A stretch of 64,000 nucleotides of DNA from an uncultured Saprospiraceae bacterium (GCA_938007965.1 CALLMH010000023.1:45944-109943), one strand, 5' to 3'. Shown: positions 18,579 to 28,047, counted from the first letter of the stretch. A program made the numbers and translations. The notes: generated from the letters alone by a model not told the origin.

Positions 18579-20470
18579 ATAAAATAGAACCATATTCTCT
18601 ACTCACAGATTTTGACATCGCACTCTTCAAGTCCGGAAATCACTATAAGTTATACGAGAAACTCGGTGCACACCCTATCACTTACAACGGTGTAGAAGGT
18701 GTATACTTTGCCGTTTTTGCCCCCGCTGCCAACAAGGTGTGCCTCATTGGAGATTTTAATTATTGGTCGGGTGCAGAATATCAGCTTCATGTACGATTCG
18801 ATGAATCTGGAATCTGGGAAGGTTTCGCTCCAAATGTAAAAGTGGGAGATCTCTACAAATTTCAAATAACGAACTCAGATACACTTGAAGTAGTAGAAAA
18901 GGCCGATCCATATGCATTTTATTGCGAGATGCCGCCTAGGACAGGGTCGATAGTGTGGGATTATAGACATGGAAGAGCCCCGATACCACTGACGGTCAAG
19001 AATACCCACAGCGATCCCATGTCTATCTATGAGATCCATGTGCCTTCTTGGAAGCGACCGTGGGACCATAGAGAATATCTCAGTTACAAAGAATTAGGAG
19101 AGCATCTTATACCGTATATCCAAGATTTAGGATTTACCCATATAGAATTCATGCCTATTATGGAGTATCCGTATGATCCATCTTGGGGGTATCAGGTGAC
19201 GGGATATTTCGCGCCTACCAGCCGCCTAGGATCACCAACTGATTTCATAGATCTCATACAAGAAATAAAAAAAGCTGGAATCGGTGTAATCCTAGATTGG
19301 GTACCCTCTCACTTTCCAGAAGACGCTCATGGTCTGGGCAGGTTCGATGGAAGTCATGTCTACGAGCACCCAGATCTCAAACGAGGATTCCACCCTGATT
19401 GGAAAAGTCTCATCTTCAATTATGGTCGCCCAGAGGTGAAGTCATTTCTCATCAGTAACGCATTGTTTTGGTTTGAAGTCTATGGTGTAGACGGCCTTCG
19501 TGTAGATGCAGTCGCTTCCATGCTCTATCTTGACTACTCTAGAGAGGAAGGAGAATGGGATCCCAACGAATTCGGTGGCAACGAAAACCTCGAAGCCATA
19601 CAGTTCCTCAAAGAACTGAATAAAGCTGTATATAAGCACTTCCCCAATGCACAGATGATTGCAGAAGAATCTACTTCTTTCTCAGGAGTAACAAAACCTG
19701 TACATCATGGAGGATTAGGATTCGGATATAAGTGGATGATGGGTTGGATGAACGATACTTTGAATTACTTCAAAAAAGATCCCATCCATAGAAAATTCCA
19801 CCAAGAAGATATTACATTCAGCCTTGTATATGCATTTACTGAGAACTTCGTCCTACCATTTTCTCATGATGAAGTCGTACACGGTAAAGGCTCCATGCTC
19901 ACACGGATGCCTGGAGACGATTGGCAGATGTTCGCAAATCTGAGACTACTATATGCATATATGTATGTACACCCGGGCGCGAAGCTACTATTTATGGGAT
20001 GTGAATTCGGCATGAGAGCGGAATGGGATCATAGCAAACAGCTCTCTTGGGAAGAATTAGGATTCGAATATCATCAAGGCATCTATAACACCATCAAAAA
20101 ACTCAATGCTGTCTATCGAGAAGAAGCCGCTCTGCATGAAAATAATTATAACTATGATAGCTTCGAATGGATCGAACATTCTGACAATGAAAACTCGATC
20201 CTATCGATCCTCAGAAAAGGAAATGATCCAACAAGTGATTTGGTCGTAGTACTAAACTTTACACCGACAGCACATACCGAATATAGGGTCGGTGTCCCTC
20301 ACGAAGGAACATGGGAAGTTGTCTTTAATTCAGATCTTGGAGAATATGGCGGAAGTGATTATTGTAAGAAATACAGCTACTCTTCCGAAGAAAAGCCTTG
20401 GAATGGTAAGAAAACATCTATTATTGTCGAAATTCCTCCTTTAGGTGTACGTATTTTCAAAAAGAAATAG
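18575..20470 (+). CDS. glgB: 1,4-alpha-glucan branching enzyme
   Basis: This 631-residue GH13 protein makes alpha-1,6 branches in glycogen. It has an N-terminal CBM48-like beta domain ('GVYFAVFAPAANKVCLIGDF'), then the (beta/alpha)8 barrel with conserved regions 'GVILDWVPSHFP', 'GVDGLRVDAVASMLYLDYS' (nucleophile Asp), 'MIAEESTSF' (acid Glu) and 'NFVLPFSHDEVVHGKGSM', and a C-terminal all-beta domain. At 631 residues it lacks the extra N1 module of longer GlgB proteins. The start is TTG overlapping the glgC stop, pointing to translational coupling. Confidence 0.96.
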   Translation: MNKIEPYSLLTDFDIALFKSGNHYKLYEKLGAHPITYNGVEGVYFAVFAPAANKVCLIGDFNYWSGAEYQLHVRFDESGIWEGFAPNVKVGDLYKFQITNSDTLEVVEKADPYAFYCEMPPRTGSIVWDYRHGRAPIPLTVKNTHSDPMSIYEIHVPSWKRPWDHREYLSYKELGEHLIPYIQDLGFTHIEFMPIMEYPYDPSWGYQVTGYFAPTSRLGSPTDFIDLIQEIKKAGIGVILDWVPSHFPEDAHGLGRFDGSHVYEHPDLKRGFHPDWKSLIFNYGRPEVKSFLISNALFWFEVYGVDGLRVDAVASMLYLDYSREEGEWDPNEFGGNENLEAIQFLKELNKAVYKHFPNAQMIAEESTSFSGVTKPVHHGGLGFGYKWMMGWMNDTLNYFKKDPIHRKFHQEDITFSLVYAFTENFVLPFSHDEVVHGKGSMLTRMPGDDWQMFANLRLLYAYMYVHPGAKLLFMGCEFGMRAEWDHSKQLSWEELGFEYHQGIYNTIKKLNAVYREEAALHENNYNYDSFEWIEHSDNENSILSILRKGNDPTSDLVVVLNFTPTAHTEYRVGVPHEGTWEVVFNSDLGEYGGSDYCKKYSYSSEEKPWNGKKTSIIVEIPPLGVRIFKKK

Positions 20471-20500
20471 CACTTTCGTAAGTTAATATAAAATTAGCAT

Positions 20501-22873
20501 ATGAATAATAATGGAGTAATAGATAATTATCCTTCCGCACTGACTAGTCATACGGTGGATAAAAACGTATTTCACTTCTATAGTGAAAATCAAGTAGTCC
20601 TAAAAATTGAAGTAATATCTGATTCTATCATAAGGGTGAGATACGGCACAGAAGGAACACTTGAAGAAGACTTTTCGTACGCTATTGATAAAAAATATGT
20701 TGGCAGTTATACGGCTTTAGATCTGCACGAAACGGATACTAATTTCAACATACAGACGAATAAGGTAAAATGCTTCATCAATAAGTCAAATCTCAAGATC
20801 ACATTCAAAGATATCAAAGACAACATCATCAATGAAGATGAAAAAGGATATCACTGGGAAGAATATCAAGCGAGCGGTGGTAACATCGTAAAACAAAGTA
20901 AGCACGTATTCGATAAAGAGATGTACTTCGGATTAGGTGATAAGCCTCACTCACTCAACATGAGGGGTAAGCGTCTACAGATATGGGGAACAGATGAGTA
21001 CGGTTTCGCAAAAGATACTGATCCGATCTATAAAAATATCCCTTTCTATATGGGACTTCATGATGGAATAGGCTACGGTATATTCTTTGACAATACATTC
21101 AGATCATTTTTCGACTTCGCCAGTGAGCGAAACTCAGCGTGTAGCTTCTGGGCTGAAGGTGGCGAGATGAATTACTACTTCATCGCTGGACCTGAGCTGT
21201 TGGACGTAGTGCAGCGATATACTATGCTCACAGGTACACCGGATCTACCACCATTGTGGTCACTAGGATATCACCAATGTAAGTGGAGTTACTATCCAGA
21301 ATCTAATGTGAGGGAAGTAACCAACAAATTCAGAGAATTAAAACTTCCAGCAGACGCCATATACTTTGATATCGACTATATGGATGGTTTCAGATGTTTC
21401 ACATGGGACAACGAGCGATTCCCTAATCCTAAGAAACTAGTCAGCGACTTAAAGGACATCGGTTTCAAATCTATCGTAATCATCGATCCAGGAATAAAAA
21501 TAGATAAAGAATATTCTGTCTTCAGAGAAGCTCTTGAGAAAGGATACTTCTGTAAGAGAGGAGACGGACCACTTATGAAAGGTAAGGTGTGGCCAGGAGA
21601 CTGTTATTTTCCAGATTTTACCAACCCAGAAGTAAGAGAATGGTGGGCTGGTCTATTCGATGAGTTGATCTCAGAAGTGGGAATCGCCGGTGTATGGAAC
21701 GATATGAATGAACCTGCAGTATTCGAGACTCCGAATAAATCGTTTCCAGATGACGTAAGACATAATTATGATGGACATGAATGCAGTCACAGAAAAGCCC
21801 ATAACGTATACGGCATGCAGATGGCAAGGGCTACCTTCCACGGAGTAAGAAAGAGCATCCATCCTGAGCGACCATTCGTCATTACAAGATCTGCATACAG
21901 TGGCGCACAGCGATATTGTCTCGGATGGACGGGAGATAATATATCATCTTGGGAGCACCTACTAGTAGCTAACCGTCAGGTACAACGTATGTCTGTCTGT
22001 GGATTTTCTTTCATAGGGTCCGATATTGGTGGATTCATAGACCATCCGTCACCAGAATTATATACAAGGTGGATGCAATTGGGTACGTTCCATCCATTCT
22101 TCAGAACTCATAGTTCTGGAGATCATGGAGACCAAGAGCCTTGGTCATTCGGAGAGAAGACGATAGATGTGGTGAGAAAAACGTTAGAATTAAGATACCA
22201 ACTTCTACCCTATCTATATACGACATTCTATCAGTACTCATCTAAGTATATGCCGATGACTCGACCTCTTGCTTACGCGTACCAAGATGATGAGACTGCG
22301 ATTCACAAAGAAGAAGAATTTATACTGGGAGATAATATGTTGATCTGTCCAGTCAGTGAACCTAATCCTAAGTCTAAGTTCATGTACTTACCAAAAGGCG
22401 AATGGTTCAACTTTTTCTCAGGTAAAAAAGAGACAGGTGGGAAAGATGTAGAAGTGCCAGTAACTATAGAGACGATACCTGTATTCATAAAAGCGGGATC
22501 GGCAATACCTCTGTACCCTGTACAACAGTACGTTGGTGAAAAAACCATCGAAGAAGTAACGCTAAAAGTATACGTCGGAGGTACAGAAAACGATAGCTAC
22601 TTATACGAAGACCGAGGCAATGGTAAAGAACACAGAACTGGAAAGTTCAATTATAGAAACTTCAAATCAGCGATGAGTAAGACACAGTTCAGACTTACTC
22701 AGCATGTACAGAGAGGTTTCGTTCAATCCTATAAGACATTCAAAATTGAATTGATCGGACTAAATGGAAAAGCTTATAAAGTATTTGTCGATGATGAAGC
22801 AACCAAAGTAAATGATCACTCTTTTGTAGTGAATGAGGACTTCGGAGAGTTCGAAGTACGATTTTCGAAGTAA
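20501..22873 (+). CDS. GH31 alpha-glucosidase
   Basis: This 790-residue protein is a family 31 glycoside hydrolase. The N-terminal beta-sandwich is followed by a barrel with the nucleophile motif 'GVWNDMNEPAVFE' and the acid/base region 'YCLGWTGDNISSWEHL', then 'CGFSFIGSDIGGFIDHPSPE' and two C-terminal beta domains. It would release glucose from alpha-linked oligosaccharides. No signal peptide is seen, so it is probably cytoplasmic. It lies 30 bases after glgB and ends the operon, so it may trim or recycle glycogen-derived oligosaccharides. Substrate linkage is not decided by the motifs. Confidence 0.93.
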   Translation: MNNNGVIDNYPSALTSHTVDKNVFHFYSENQVVLKIEVISDSIIRVRYGTEGTLEEDFSYAIDKKYVGSYTALDLHETDTNFNIQTNKVKCFINKSNLKITFKDIKDNIINEDEKGYHWEEYQASGGNIVKQSKHVFDKEMYFGLGDKPHSLNMRGKRLQIWGTDEYGFAKDTDPIYKNIPFYMGLHDGIGYGIFFDNTFRSFFDFASERNSACSFWAEGGEMNYYFIAGPELLDVVQRYTMLTGTPDLPPLWSLGYHQCKWSYYPESNVREVTNKFRELKLPADAIYFDIDYMDGFRCFTWDNERFPNPKKLVSDLKDIGFKSIVIIDPGIKIDKEYSVFREALEKGYFCKRGDGPLMKGKVWPGDCYFPDFTNPEVREWWAGLFDELISEVGIAGVWNDMNEPAVFETPNKSFPDDVRHNYDGHECSHRKAHNVYGMQMARATFHGVRKSIHPERPFVITRSAYSGAQRYCLGWTGDNISSWEHLLVANRQVQRMSVCGFSFIGSDIGGFIDHPSPELYTRWMQLGTFHPFFRTHSSGDHGDQEPWSFGEKTIDVVRKTLELRYQLLPYLYTTFYQYSSKYMPMTRPLAYAYQDDETAIHKEEEFILGDNMLICPVSEPNPKSKFMYLPKGEWFNFFSGKKETGGKDVEVPVTIETIPVFIKAGSAIPLYPVQQYVGEKTIEEVTLKVYVGGTENDSYLYEDRGNGKEHRTGKFNYRNFKSAMSKTQFRLTQHVQRGFVQSYKTFKIELIGLNGKAYKVFVDDEATKVNDHSFVVNEDFGEFEVRFSK

Positions 22874-22918
22874 TCTCTGCGGATTGGATTGACAAATCGC
22901 TCAGCATGAAAAAATATA

Positions 22919-22967
22919 CAGTTGAAATAGCATCGAGATCAAATAGATCTTGATGCTATTCCAACTG
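22919..22967 (+). terminator. Long hairpin after the glycogen operon
   Basis: A 22-base-pair stem (22919-22940 with 22946-22967) with one mismatch and one G-U pair encloses a five-base loop, about 45 bases after the GH31 stop codon. There is no real T-run after it, so it may stop transcription weakly or protect the 3' end. Confidence 0.6.
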
Positions 22968-22983
22968 AATTTCCAGACACAAA

Positions 22984-23124
22984 ATATCCTTTCATTCACT
23001 AGACTATGACAGCCTTACTTACGAAAAGATGCCCTTTTGTTTTAATGATGTAATCGTAAAAATGAAGCATTATTTTCAAGTATATCTTTTAGCTAGCCGC
23101 TAGGCTTTCATTTCTGAACTATCC
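22984..23124 (+). repeat. Dispersed intergenic repeat, copy B
   Basis: This is one of the two fullest copies. It contains 'CACTAGACTATGACAGCCTT' (22997-23016), then 'ACGAAAAGATGCCCTTTTG', a variable AT-rich middle and the end motif 'TTTCTGAACTATCCTA'. Copy G (52596-52740) has the same order and length. It fills the convergent gap between the glycogen operon and the polyketide cluster. Confidence 0.75.
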
Positions 23125-23144
23125 TACTCACATGGGATAATATA

Positions 23145-23744
23145 TCAACTAGCTATAAACACGTACGCTCCATAACTTCCGTGATGGGTAATAGATAGAT
23201 AGCCAATCTCTGTTTCCTCATCATATATACGAGGGACTCTATTCTTATCTTTTATTACTGATAATGAGCCGTAGTTATGACTCTTAGGTAATCGTACTGA
23301 TTCTATAACCTTTCTTATTGTGTATTCACTTTCGTCGGCATCTTTTGGAATAGCGAATATCTGCACGTCAGAATGATTGATTACCGAGTGTGAGGCAGAA
23401 GCCACAGTGTGAATATATTCTTTGTTTACAATAGACTTACTTATAAAAGTATCTCCTCCATAGTGAATGCCAGCGTAATAAACGCCTTTACCACTGCAGT
23501 TTATATCTATACATTGGATAGATTTGGGTGCATATATTGATTTTTGCAATTCTCTAGAAACGATTTTATATACACTTTCCTTGATCGACCAAATCAGCCA
23601 AACATATCTATCCTCGCCACCAAGCGAACCTAATATATCCATCTCTAATCTGGTGAGTATTTTTTCTAAAAATCTTGATCTCCTATCTTTTTCTCCGATG
23701 GTAGAAATAGATAGATCTACAATGTCATTTCCTATCACAGACAC
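23145..23744 (-). CDS. 4'-phosphopantetheinyl transferase superfamily protein
   Basis: This 199-residue protein matches the phosphopantetheinyl transferase fold. It has 'GNDIVDL' (residues 5-11) with the Mg-binding Asp, and 'WSIKESVYK' (52-60), the W-[ST]-x-K-E-[AS]-x-x-K motif. 'LSITHHGSYGAYVFIA' at the C-terminus resembles the last strands of the family. It would attach the phosphopantetheine arm to the ACP encoded immediately upstream. The start is GTG directly after the ACP stop codon. It is the last gene of the minus-strand cluster, and its presence here suggests the ACP has its own activating enzyme. Confidence 0.82.
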   Translation of the reverse strand: MSVIGNDIVDLSISTIGEKDRRSRFLEKILTRLEMDILGSLGGEDRYVWLIWSIKESVYKIVSRELQKSIYAPKSIQCIDINCSGKGVYYAGIHYGGDTFISKSIVNKEYIHTVASASHSVINHSDVQIFAIPKDADESEYTIRKVIESVRLPKSHNYGSLSVIKDKNRVPRIYDEETEIGYLSITHHGSYGAYVFIAS

Positions 23745-24008
23745 TCATTTCTGCTTATTTATCTTCTGAGTGATGATCGCAATAGAAGACTTGACATCTA
23801 ACATCTGCTCCATTTCATCATCACCGATTTCTATATCAAACTCATCCTCTACATCTAAGATCACATCCACAAGGTTAGCCGAATTGATTTTCAAATCTTC
23901 GATAAATCTTGTTTCTTCATTCAAACTTTGATATGACTCTTCATTCTGTACGTATGGTTTTACTATCTTTTTCAGTTTATCTATCAATTCTTGATTATTC
24001 ATTTTCAT
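23745..24008 (-). CDS. Acyl carrier protein
   Basis: This 87-residue acidic protein is an acyl carrier protein. The attachment serine is Ser43 in 'DLKINSANLVDVILDVEDEF'; the usual D-S-L is replaced by N-S-A, which marks it as different from the housekeeping AcpP (about 'GADSLDTVEL'). It carries growing acyl chains as thioesters for the ketosynthase, dehydratase and reductase encoded upstream. It overlaps the ketosynthase gene by 14 bases and abuts the phosphopantetheinyl transferase. An ATG at 24002 is an alternative start. Confidence 0.88.
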   Translation of the reverse strand: MKMNNQELIDKLKKIVKPYVQNEESYQSLNEETRFIEDLKINSANLVDVILDVEDEFDIEIGDDEMEQMLDVKSSIAIITQKINKQK

Positions 24009-25272
24009 ATTTTTTATAGATGATACAGCAATTTACATCACCGAAGCCAAAACTGGATTTCGCGACGACTTTTGTTCCAGCACCTTCGATCATTGATGTA
24101 GGAATCTTTTTTTCATTGATGATTTTCTTTATATCAGGGTGTATATCCTCTGTATTAATACTCGGAAATATAAAATCATCGTATAATCCTAATATTGCAG
24201 CCACTGATTCGATACTTCCTGCTGCACCGATACAATGCCCTATCATGGACTTCAAAGAATGAATATATGGAAAATCATCTCCATATCTATCTAATGCGAT
24301 CGACCAATTTTCTACTTCTTCAGGATCTTTTATCGTGGCAGTCAAGTGTCCGTTTATTACATCAATATCGTCTGGCGAAATGCCCGAATTTTGTATAGCA
24401 TTTTTGATGCATTTTTGGATAGCTATTGGATTGGGTGCTGTCATGGTGCCACCACTTCTTTGACCACCAGAATTCACAAATCCTCCCATAACTTCTGCAT
24501 ATATCTTAGCTCCTCTAGAGCGCGCACTTTCTAGAGACTCCAACACCAACGCGCCCGCTCCACTGCCGGGTACAAAACCAGAAGCCGACTCACTCATCGG
24601 TCTTGACCCTGACTCTGGGCTATCATTATGCTTGTAGCTCATCACTTTCATCGCATCGAATGCTCCCCAGATATACTTCCCATCATCACTGCAGCTACCT
24701 ACTAACACCTTAGATGCATACCCCGCTACGATCCTGTCATAACCCATCAGTATGGACTCCGTCCCCGTGGTACATGCCGAACTATTAGTAGTTACCTGAT
24801 TGCCAAATCCAATAATACTATTGAGATAAGCACTAACGCCACTCGCCATAGTCTGAGATGCTGTCGTACTGCCCAATCGTCGTATCTTTCCTTGATCTAT
24901 GAGTGTACTCGCATCTGCCATCTTCTGCACCGAAGAAACTCCCGTACCGAATATGCATGCACTATCCCACTGTGGCTCTTCTTCCGAAAACTTCAAGCCG
25001 GCATCTCGCCATGCATCTACTCCCGCAATACATCCGTACATGATACCATTGCTACTGAAATTTCTTAATTGTAATGCCGTCAGATATTGAAGTTTCATGT
25101 CTTCTGTAATGGCAGGCACACCCCCGATACAACAAGAAAAATTCAATGCTTTCAACTCATCATAATATGCTATGCCCGAGGTTCCTGATTTTATTGCTGT
25201 ACGAAAATCCGTTACCCCAACACCATTTGGTGACACGACTCCTAGACCCGTTATGACTACTCGTTTTTTCAT
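23995..25272 (-). CDS. Beta-ketoacyl-ACP synthase (KAS I/II type)
   Basis: This 425-residue condensing enzyme has the Cys-His-His triad: Cys167 in 'TTNSSACTTGTESI', His309 in 'NGHLTATIKDPEEVENW' and His346 in 'SLKSMIGHCIGAAGSIES'. The first His motif departs from the common NAHGTGT, so it is probably a specialised rather than a housekeeping FabF. It would extend ACP-bound acyl chains with malonyl-ACP. No partner chain-length factor is encoded nearby, so a type II aromatic or aryl-polyene synthase is unlikely. It overlaps the ACP gene and follows the dehydratase after 12 bases. Confidence 0.92.
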   Translation of the reverse strand: MKKRVVITGLGVVSPNGVGVTDFRTAIKSGTSGIAYYDELKALNFSCCIGGVPAITEDMKLQYLTALQLRNFSSNGIMYGCIAGVDAWRDAGLKFSEEEPQWDSACIFGTGVSSVQKMADASTLIDQGKIRRLGSTTASQTMASGVSAYLNSIIGFGNQVTTNSSACTTGTESILMGYDRIVAGYASKVLVGSCSDDGKYIWGAFDAMKVMSYKHNDSPESGSRPMSESASGFVPGSGAGALVLESLESARSRGAKIYAEVMGGFVNSGGQRSGGTMTAPNPIAIQKCIKNAIQNSGISPDDIDVINGHLTATIKDPEEVENWSIALDRYGDDFPYIHSLKSMIGHCIGAAGSIESVAAILGLYDDFIFPSINTEDIHPDIKKIINEKKIPTSMIEGAGTKVVAKSSFGFGDVNCCIIYKKYENE

Positions 25273-25284
25273 TTTGATATTTGC

Positions 25285-25743
25285 CTATGTTTTATTCACT
25301 ATTGTCATACCCGATATATGACCTTGACACACTATTTCTCCCTTTATATTTTTCATAATCACCTTACACTTTAACTTTCCAAATCGGTAGTAGATTTTCT
25401 CAGATGTCACCTGTACTTTCTCTGATGGATATACAGGCAGTAGATATTCCACCTCGCTTGATGTCATCGCTATATGCAATTGATCTTGATATTTTTTTTG
25501 TTGATTATTGATGTAAATGCCTAGACAGACCACACCTATCTGCGCCATAGTCTCCGTAAGGATTACGCCAGGTGTGACAGGATGATCCTTGAAGTGCCCT
25601 TTGTAGAAACTACTATCCGCTGAGTATGTATATGTACCCATCACTCCATCTTCTTCCACTTCTTGCAACTCATCCACAAAGAGGAACGGCTCAGAATATG
25701 GAAGCTGGTCCAATATATATTCATATGCATTCTTATTACTCAT
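25285..25743 (-). CDS. FabZ-like 3-hydroxyacyl-ACP dehydratase (hotdog fold)
   Basis: This protein has the hotdog dehydratase signature 'FYKGHFKDHPVTPGVILTET' (compare FabZ GHFP..P..PGV...E), giving His50 and Glu64 as likely catalytic residues counted from the chosen start. It would dehydrate 3-hydroxyacyl-ACP to the 2-enoyl form. I chose the ATG at 25743, which clears the SDR gene; an upstream ATG at 25782 would overlap it by 20 bases and add 13 residues. It lies between the SDR and ketosynthase genes in the cluster. Confidence 0.85.
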   Translation of the reverse strand: MSNKNAYEYILDQLPYSEPFLFVDELQEVEEDGVMGTYTYSADSSFYKGHFKDHPVTPGVILTETMAQIGVVCLGIYINNQQKKYQDQLHIAMTSSEVEYLLPVYPSEKVQVTSEKIYYRFGKLKCKVIMKNIKGEIVCQGHISGMTIVNKT

Positions 25744-25762
25744 AATTATCCGATTACTTAGG

Positions 25763-26560
25763 CTATACGATTCTCTCTCCACCGTCTACTGGAATGATGG
25801 CCCCATTGATCCATTTAGATTCTGTTCTACATAGGAGATAGACTACATCTGCTACATCCTCTGGGGTAGTCAATCTATGGTACGGATTTCTCAACTTTGT
25901 GTGATGTTTTATCTCTTCATGTCCTGGAATCATCTGAAAAGATTGTGTCTCAGTTACTCCCGCTTGGACACAGTTACTTCTGATTCCATACGGTGCAAAC
26001 TCTAGTGCAATATTTCTAGATATAGCTTCCAATGCAGCTTTAGCCGCAGATACCGCAGCATAGTTTTTCCACGCACGTTGGTTTCCTTCACTGGTAAAAC
26101 TGATCACTCTCGCATCCTCTGCAAATAGTCCAGTCACAAATATTTCTCTCACCCAATCATACACGCTCACCGCCATAGCTTCTATAGTAATCTTGAAGTC
26201 ATCATTTTGCAATACCTCTCGATCAGCCGATACCATAGGTTTCAAATTACCCCTAGCTATACTAAATACCAGCGTTTTCACTTTATCTTCGGATGACAAT
26301 CTTGATGAAAAATCTGCAACTGTTGCTACCCTTTTATCCTCTCTTGTGGCATCGATATTATATGTAATCACTCGGACTCCATTAGATTCCATCAGTTTGA
26401 TTTCTTCATGGAATGATGAAAGTACTGATTTTCGATCTCTATGAATGATGCATATGTTCATACCCTGAGCAGCTAACTTATTTGCCGTCGCAAGACCGAG
26501 ACCGCTAGATCCTCCTAGGATTAATGCCCACTCGTTTTTATTTTGAAATGATCGCTCCAC
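25763..26560 (-). CDS. SDR oxidoreductase, FabL/FabI-like enoyl reductase
   Basis: This 265-residue short-chain dehydrogenase has the nucleotide-binding 'LILGGSSGLGLATANKLA' at its N-terminus. Its catalytic residues are Tyr167 and Lys174 in 'NYAAVSAAKAALEAISRNIA', a Tyr-x6-Lys spacing. That spacing is known for enoyl-ACP reductases of the FabI/FabL type, while 3-ketoacyl reductases (FabG) use Tyr-x3-Lys. I therefore predict reduction of the enoyl-ACP made by the neighbouring dehydratase. A ketoreductase gene is not in the cluster and would have to be the housekeeping one. It is the first gene of the KS/ACP subgroup. Confidence 0.8.
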   Translation of the reverse strand: MERSFQNKNEWALILGGSSGLGLATANKLAAQGMNICIIHRDRKSVLSSFHEEIKLMESNGVRVITYNIDATREDKRVATVADFSSRLSSEDKVKTLVFSIARGNLKPMVSADREVLQNDDFKITIEAMAVSVYDWVREIFVTGLFAEDARVISFTSEGNQRAWKNYAAVSAAKAALEAISRNIALEFAPYGIRSNCVQAGVTETQSFQMIPGHEEIKHHTKLRNPYHRLTTPEDVADVVYLLCRTESKWINGAIIPVDGGERIV

Positions 26561-26933
26561 AAGTAAAAGATTTTAATTTTCTCAATGTATGTTTTTATTA
26601 AGTGTATTTCACGATGTAACTTATATTGATTTGTAGTAATTATGCTATCAATCTAAATTTTCACCCAATCTTACATGCTGCTCGACTTGCTAAATAGATT
26701 GGCAGCGCTGACCAGTAGATTTCTGAAGTTCGAAAAACGACAAATTGAATTATACGGCTTTAATCGCGTTATCTCATTCCCTAAAAATGATTTCTACTGT
26801 ACTCGTACGCCTAAGCACATCACAAACTTAAAAAGATTGAGCTCCTGATTACACCCAAGTTTTGGTGGTTGATGGCAATTTGGACTCCTAAAATAATTAC
26901 CCTTTGAAATCAACATCAAATATCAAAAATAAC
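26561..26933. other. Gap inside the polyketide cluster
   Basis: These 373 bases interrupt an otherwise tightly packed minus-strand cluster. No minus-strand gene is seen. A plus-strand open frame of 57 codons (26675-26848) has no recognisable motif and may be chance. The gap probably contains the promoter of the SDR-dehydratase-KS-ACP-PPTase genes, but no clear -7 box was found. Confidence 0.4.
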
Positions 26934-27983
26934 TTACCACTCTAATAAGACCCGCTGCGCGGAGAATCCTGGTCCAAAACTCAACATCAGCCCCCTCTCC
27001 CCTTTTGCGATATCCTTGTCCATGAATCTCTCTAGCACATATAATACAGTAGCACTAGACATGTTACCATAGAGTCGTAGCACCTCTTTTGTATCATCTA
27101 TATTCTTTCCCATAGCCCCGAATAATTCTTGCGTGGTGAGTACGATCTTCTTACCCCCCGGATGGAATATGAGGTGATCTATATCAGCTATCTTATGTCC
27201 TGTCTTCTCTAGAAATGGATGAATGATATTAGGAAAATGCTCCGCTATCGTTTCTGGTACAGCCTGGTCTAAGACCATCTGCAATCCACTATTCTTCAGA
27301 TCAAAACCCATCAAACCTGTCGTATCTGGGAAGTGATACATCTCTTCATTGACTATCGTCGGCCCCTCCTCTCCCTCTACTGATGATAATAATACACACG
27401 CTGCACCGTCTCCAAATATAGCTGCACTGACAATATTGGCCATCGAGTAATCATCTAACTGAAAGGTAGCTGTTGGAGATTCTACCGCTATGACGGCAGC
27501 CTTTTTACCAGGATTGGCTTTGAGGAAGTTCTTCGCATATATGATGCCCGACACGCCCGCTGCGCAACCCATCTCAGTGACAGGTAGGCGCACTATGTCT
27601 TGTCTAAGTCCCATCTCATTGATCAGATATGCATCCACCGAAGGAATCATAAATCCTGTACAAGAAACAGAAATGATATAATCTAGATCTTCGGAATTCC
27701 ACTTCGCTTTAGATAGCGCATTGGTGATCGCCTCCTTTGCCAGTGGGAGTATCCCCTTGATGTACAAATCATTTCGATCTTCGAATGAATTCACTGAAAA
27801 TACATCCTCTGGACTGATAACAGAGTATCGTCTATCGACCGCTGCATTCCGAAATATCTTAAGCACTTTTCTCTGGAATCTATCATCTTGACCTGCCATC
27901 CATGCTTCTACGAAAGGTATGATCTCGTCTGTAGACCGGCTGATTCCGGGAAGTGCTTTTGCTACTGTTTTTATTTTTACCAT
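26934..27983 (-). CDS. Type III polyketide synthase
   Basis: This 349-residue protein belongs to the chalcone synthase-like type III PKS family. The triad is Cys140 in 'VTEMGCAAGVSGIIYAKNFL', His274 in 'HLIFHPGGKKIV' and Asn307 in 'RLYGNMSSATVLYVL', and the C-terminal 'SFGPGF' loop is present. Such homodimeric cytoplasmic enzymes extend an acyl starter with malonyl-CoA and cyclise the product to alkylresorcinols, alkylpyrones or similar rings. The neighbours are a methyltransferase and an FAD oxidoreductase, as in the Streptomyces srsABC operon, plus a small FAS set that may supply the starter. The exact product cannot be read from sequence. Confidence 0.95.
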   Translation of the reverse strand: MVKIKTVAKALPGISRSTDEIIPFVEAWMAGQDDRFQRKVLKIFRNAAVDRRYSVISPEDVFSVNSFEDRNDLYIKGILPLAKEAITNALSKAKWNSEDLDYIISVSCTGFMIPSVDAYLINEMGLRQDIVRLPVTEMGCAAGVSGIIYAKNFLKANPGKKAAVIAVESPTATFQLDDYSMANIVSAAIFGDGAACVLLSSVEGEEGPTIVNEEMYHFPDTTGLMGFDLKNSGLQMVLDQAVPETIAEHFPNIIHPFLEKTGHKIADIDHLIFHPGGKKIVLTTQELFGAMGKNIDDTKEVLRLYGNMSSATVLYVLERFMDKDIAKGERGLMLSFGPGFSAQRVLLEW

Positions 27984-28047
27984 AAATTATTGTTCAGTCA
28001 TTGTTAGTGATAGATAGGCGGCTTTGTTTATATTTCACATTTACTAT

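Noticed and set aside
26675..26848. 57-codon plus-strand open frame inside the polyketide cluster gap
   Set aside because: No motif or promoter; opposite to the cluster and of a length expected by chance in AT-rich DNA, so it was not listed as a gene.
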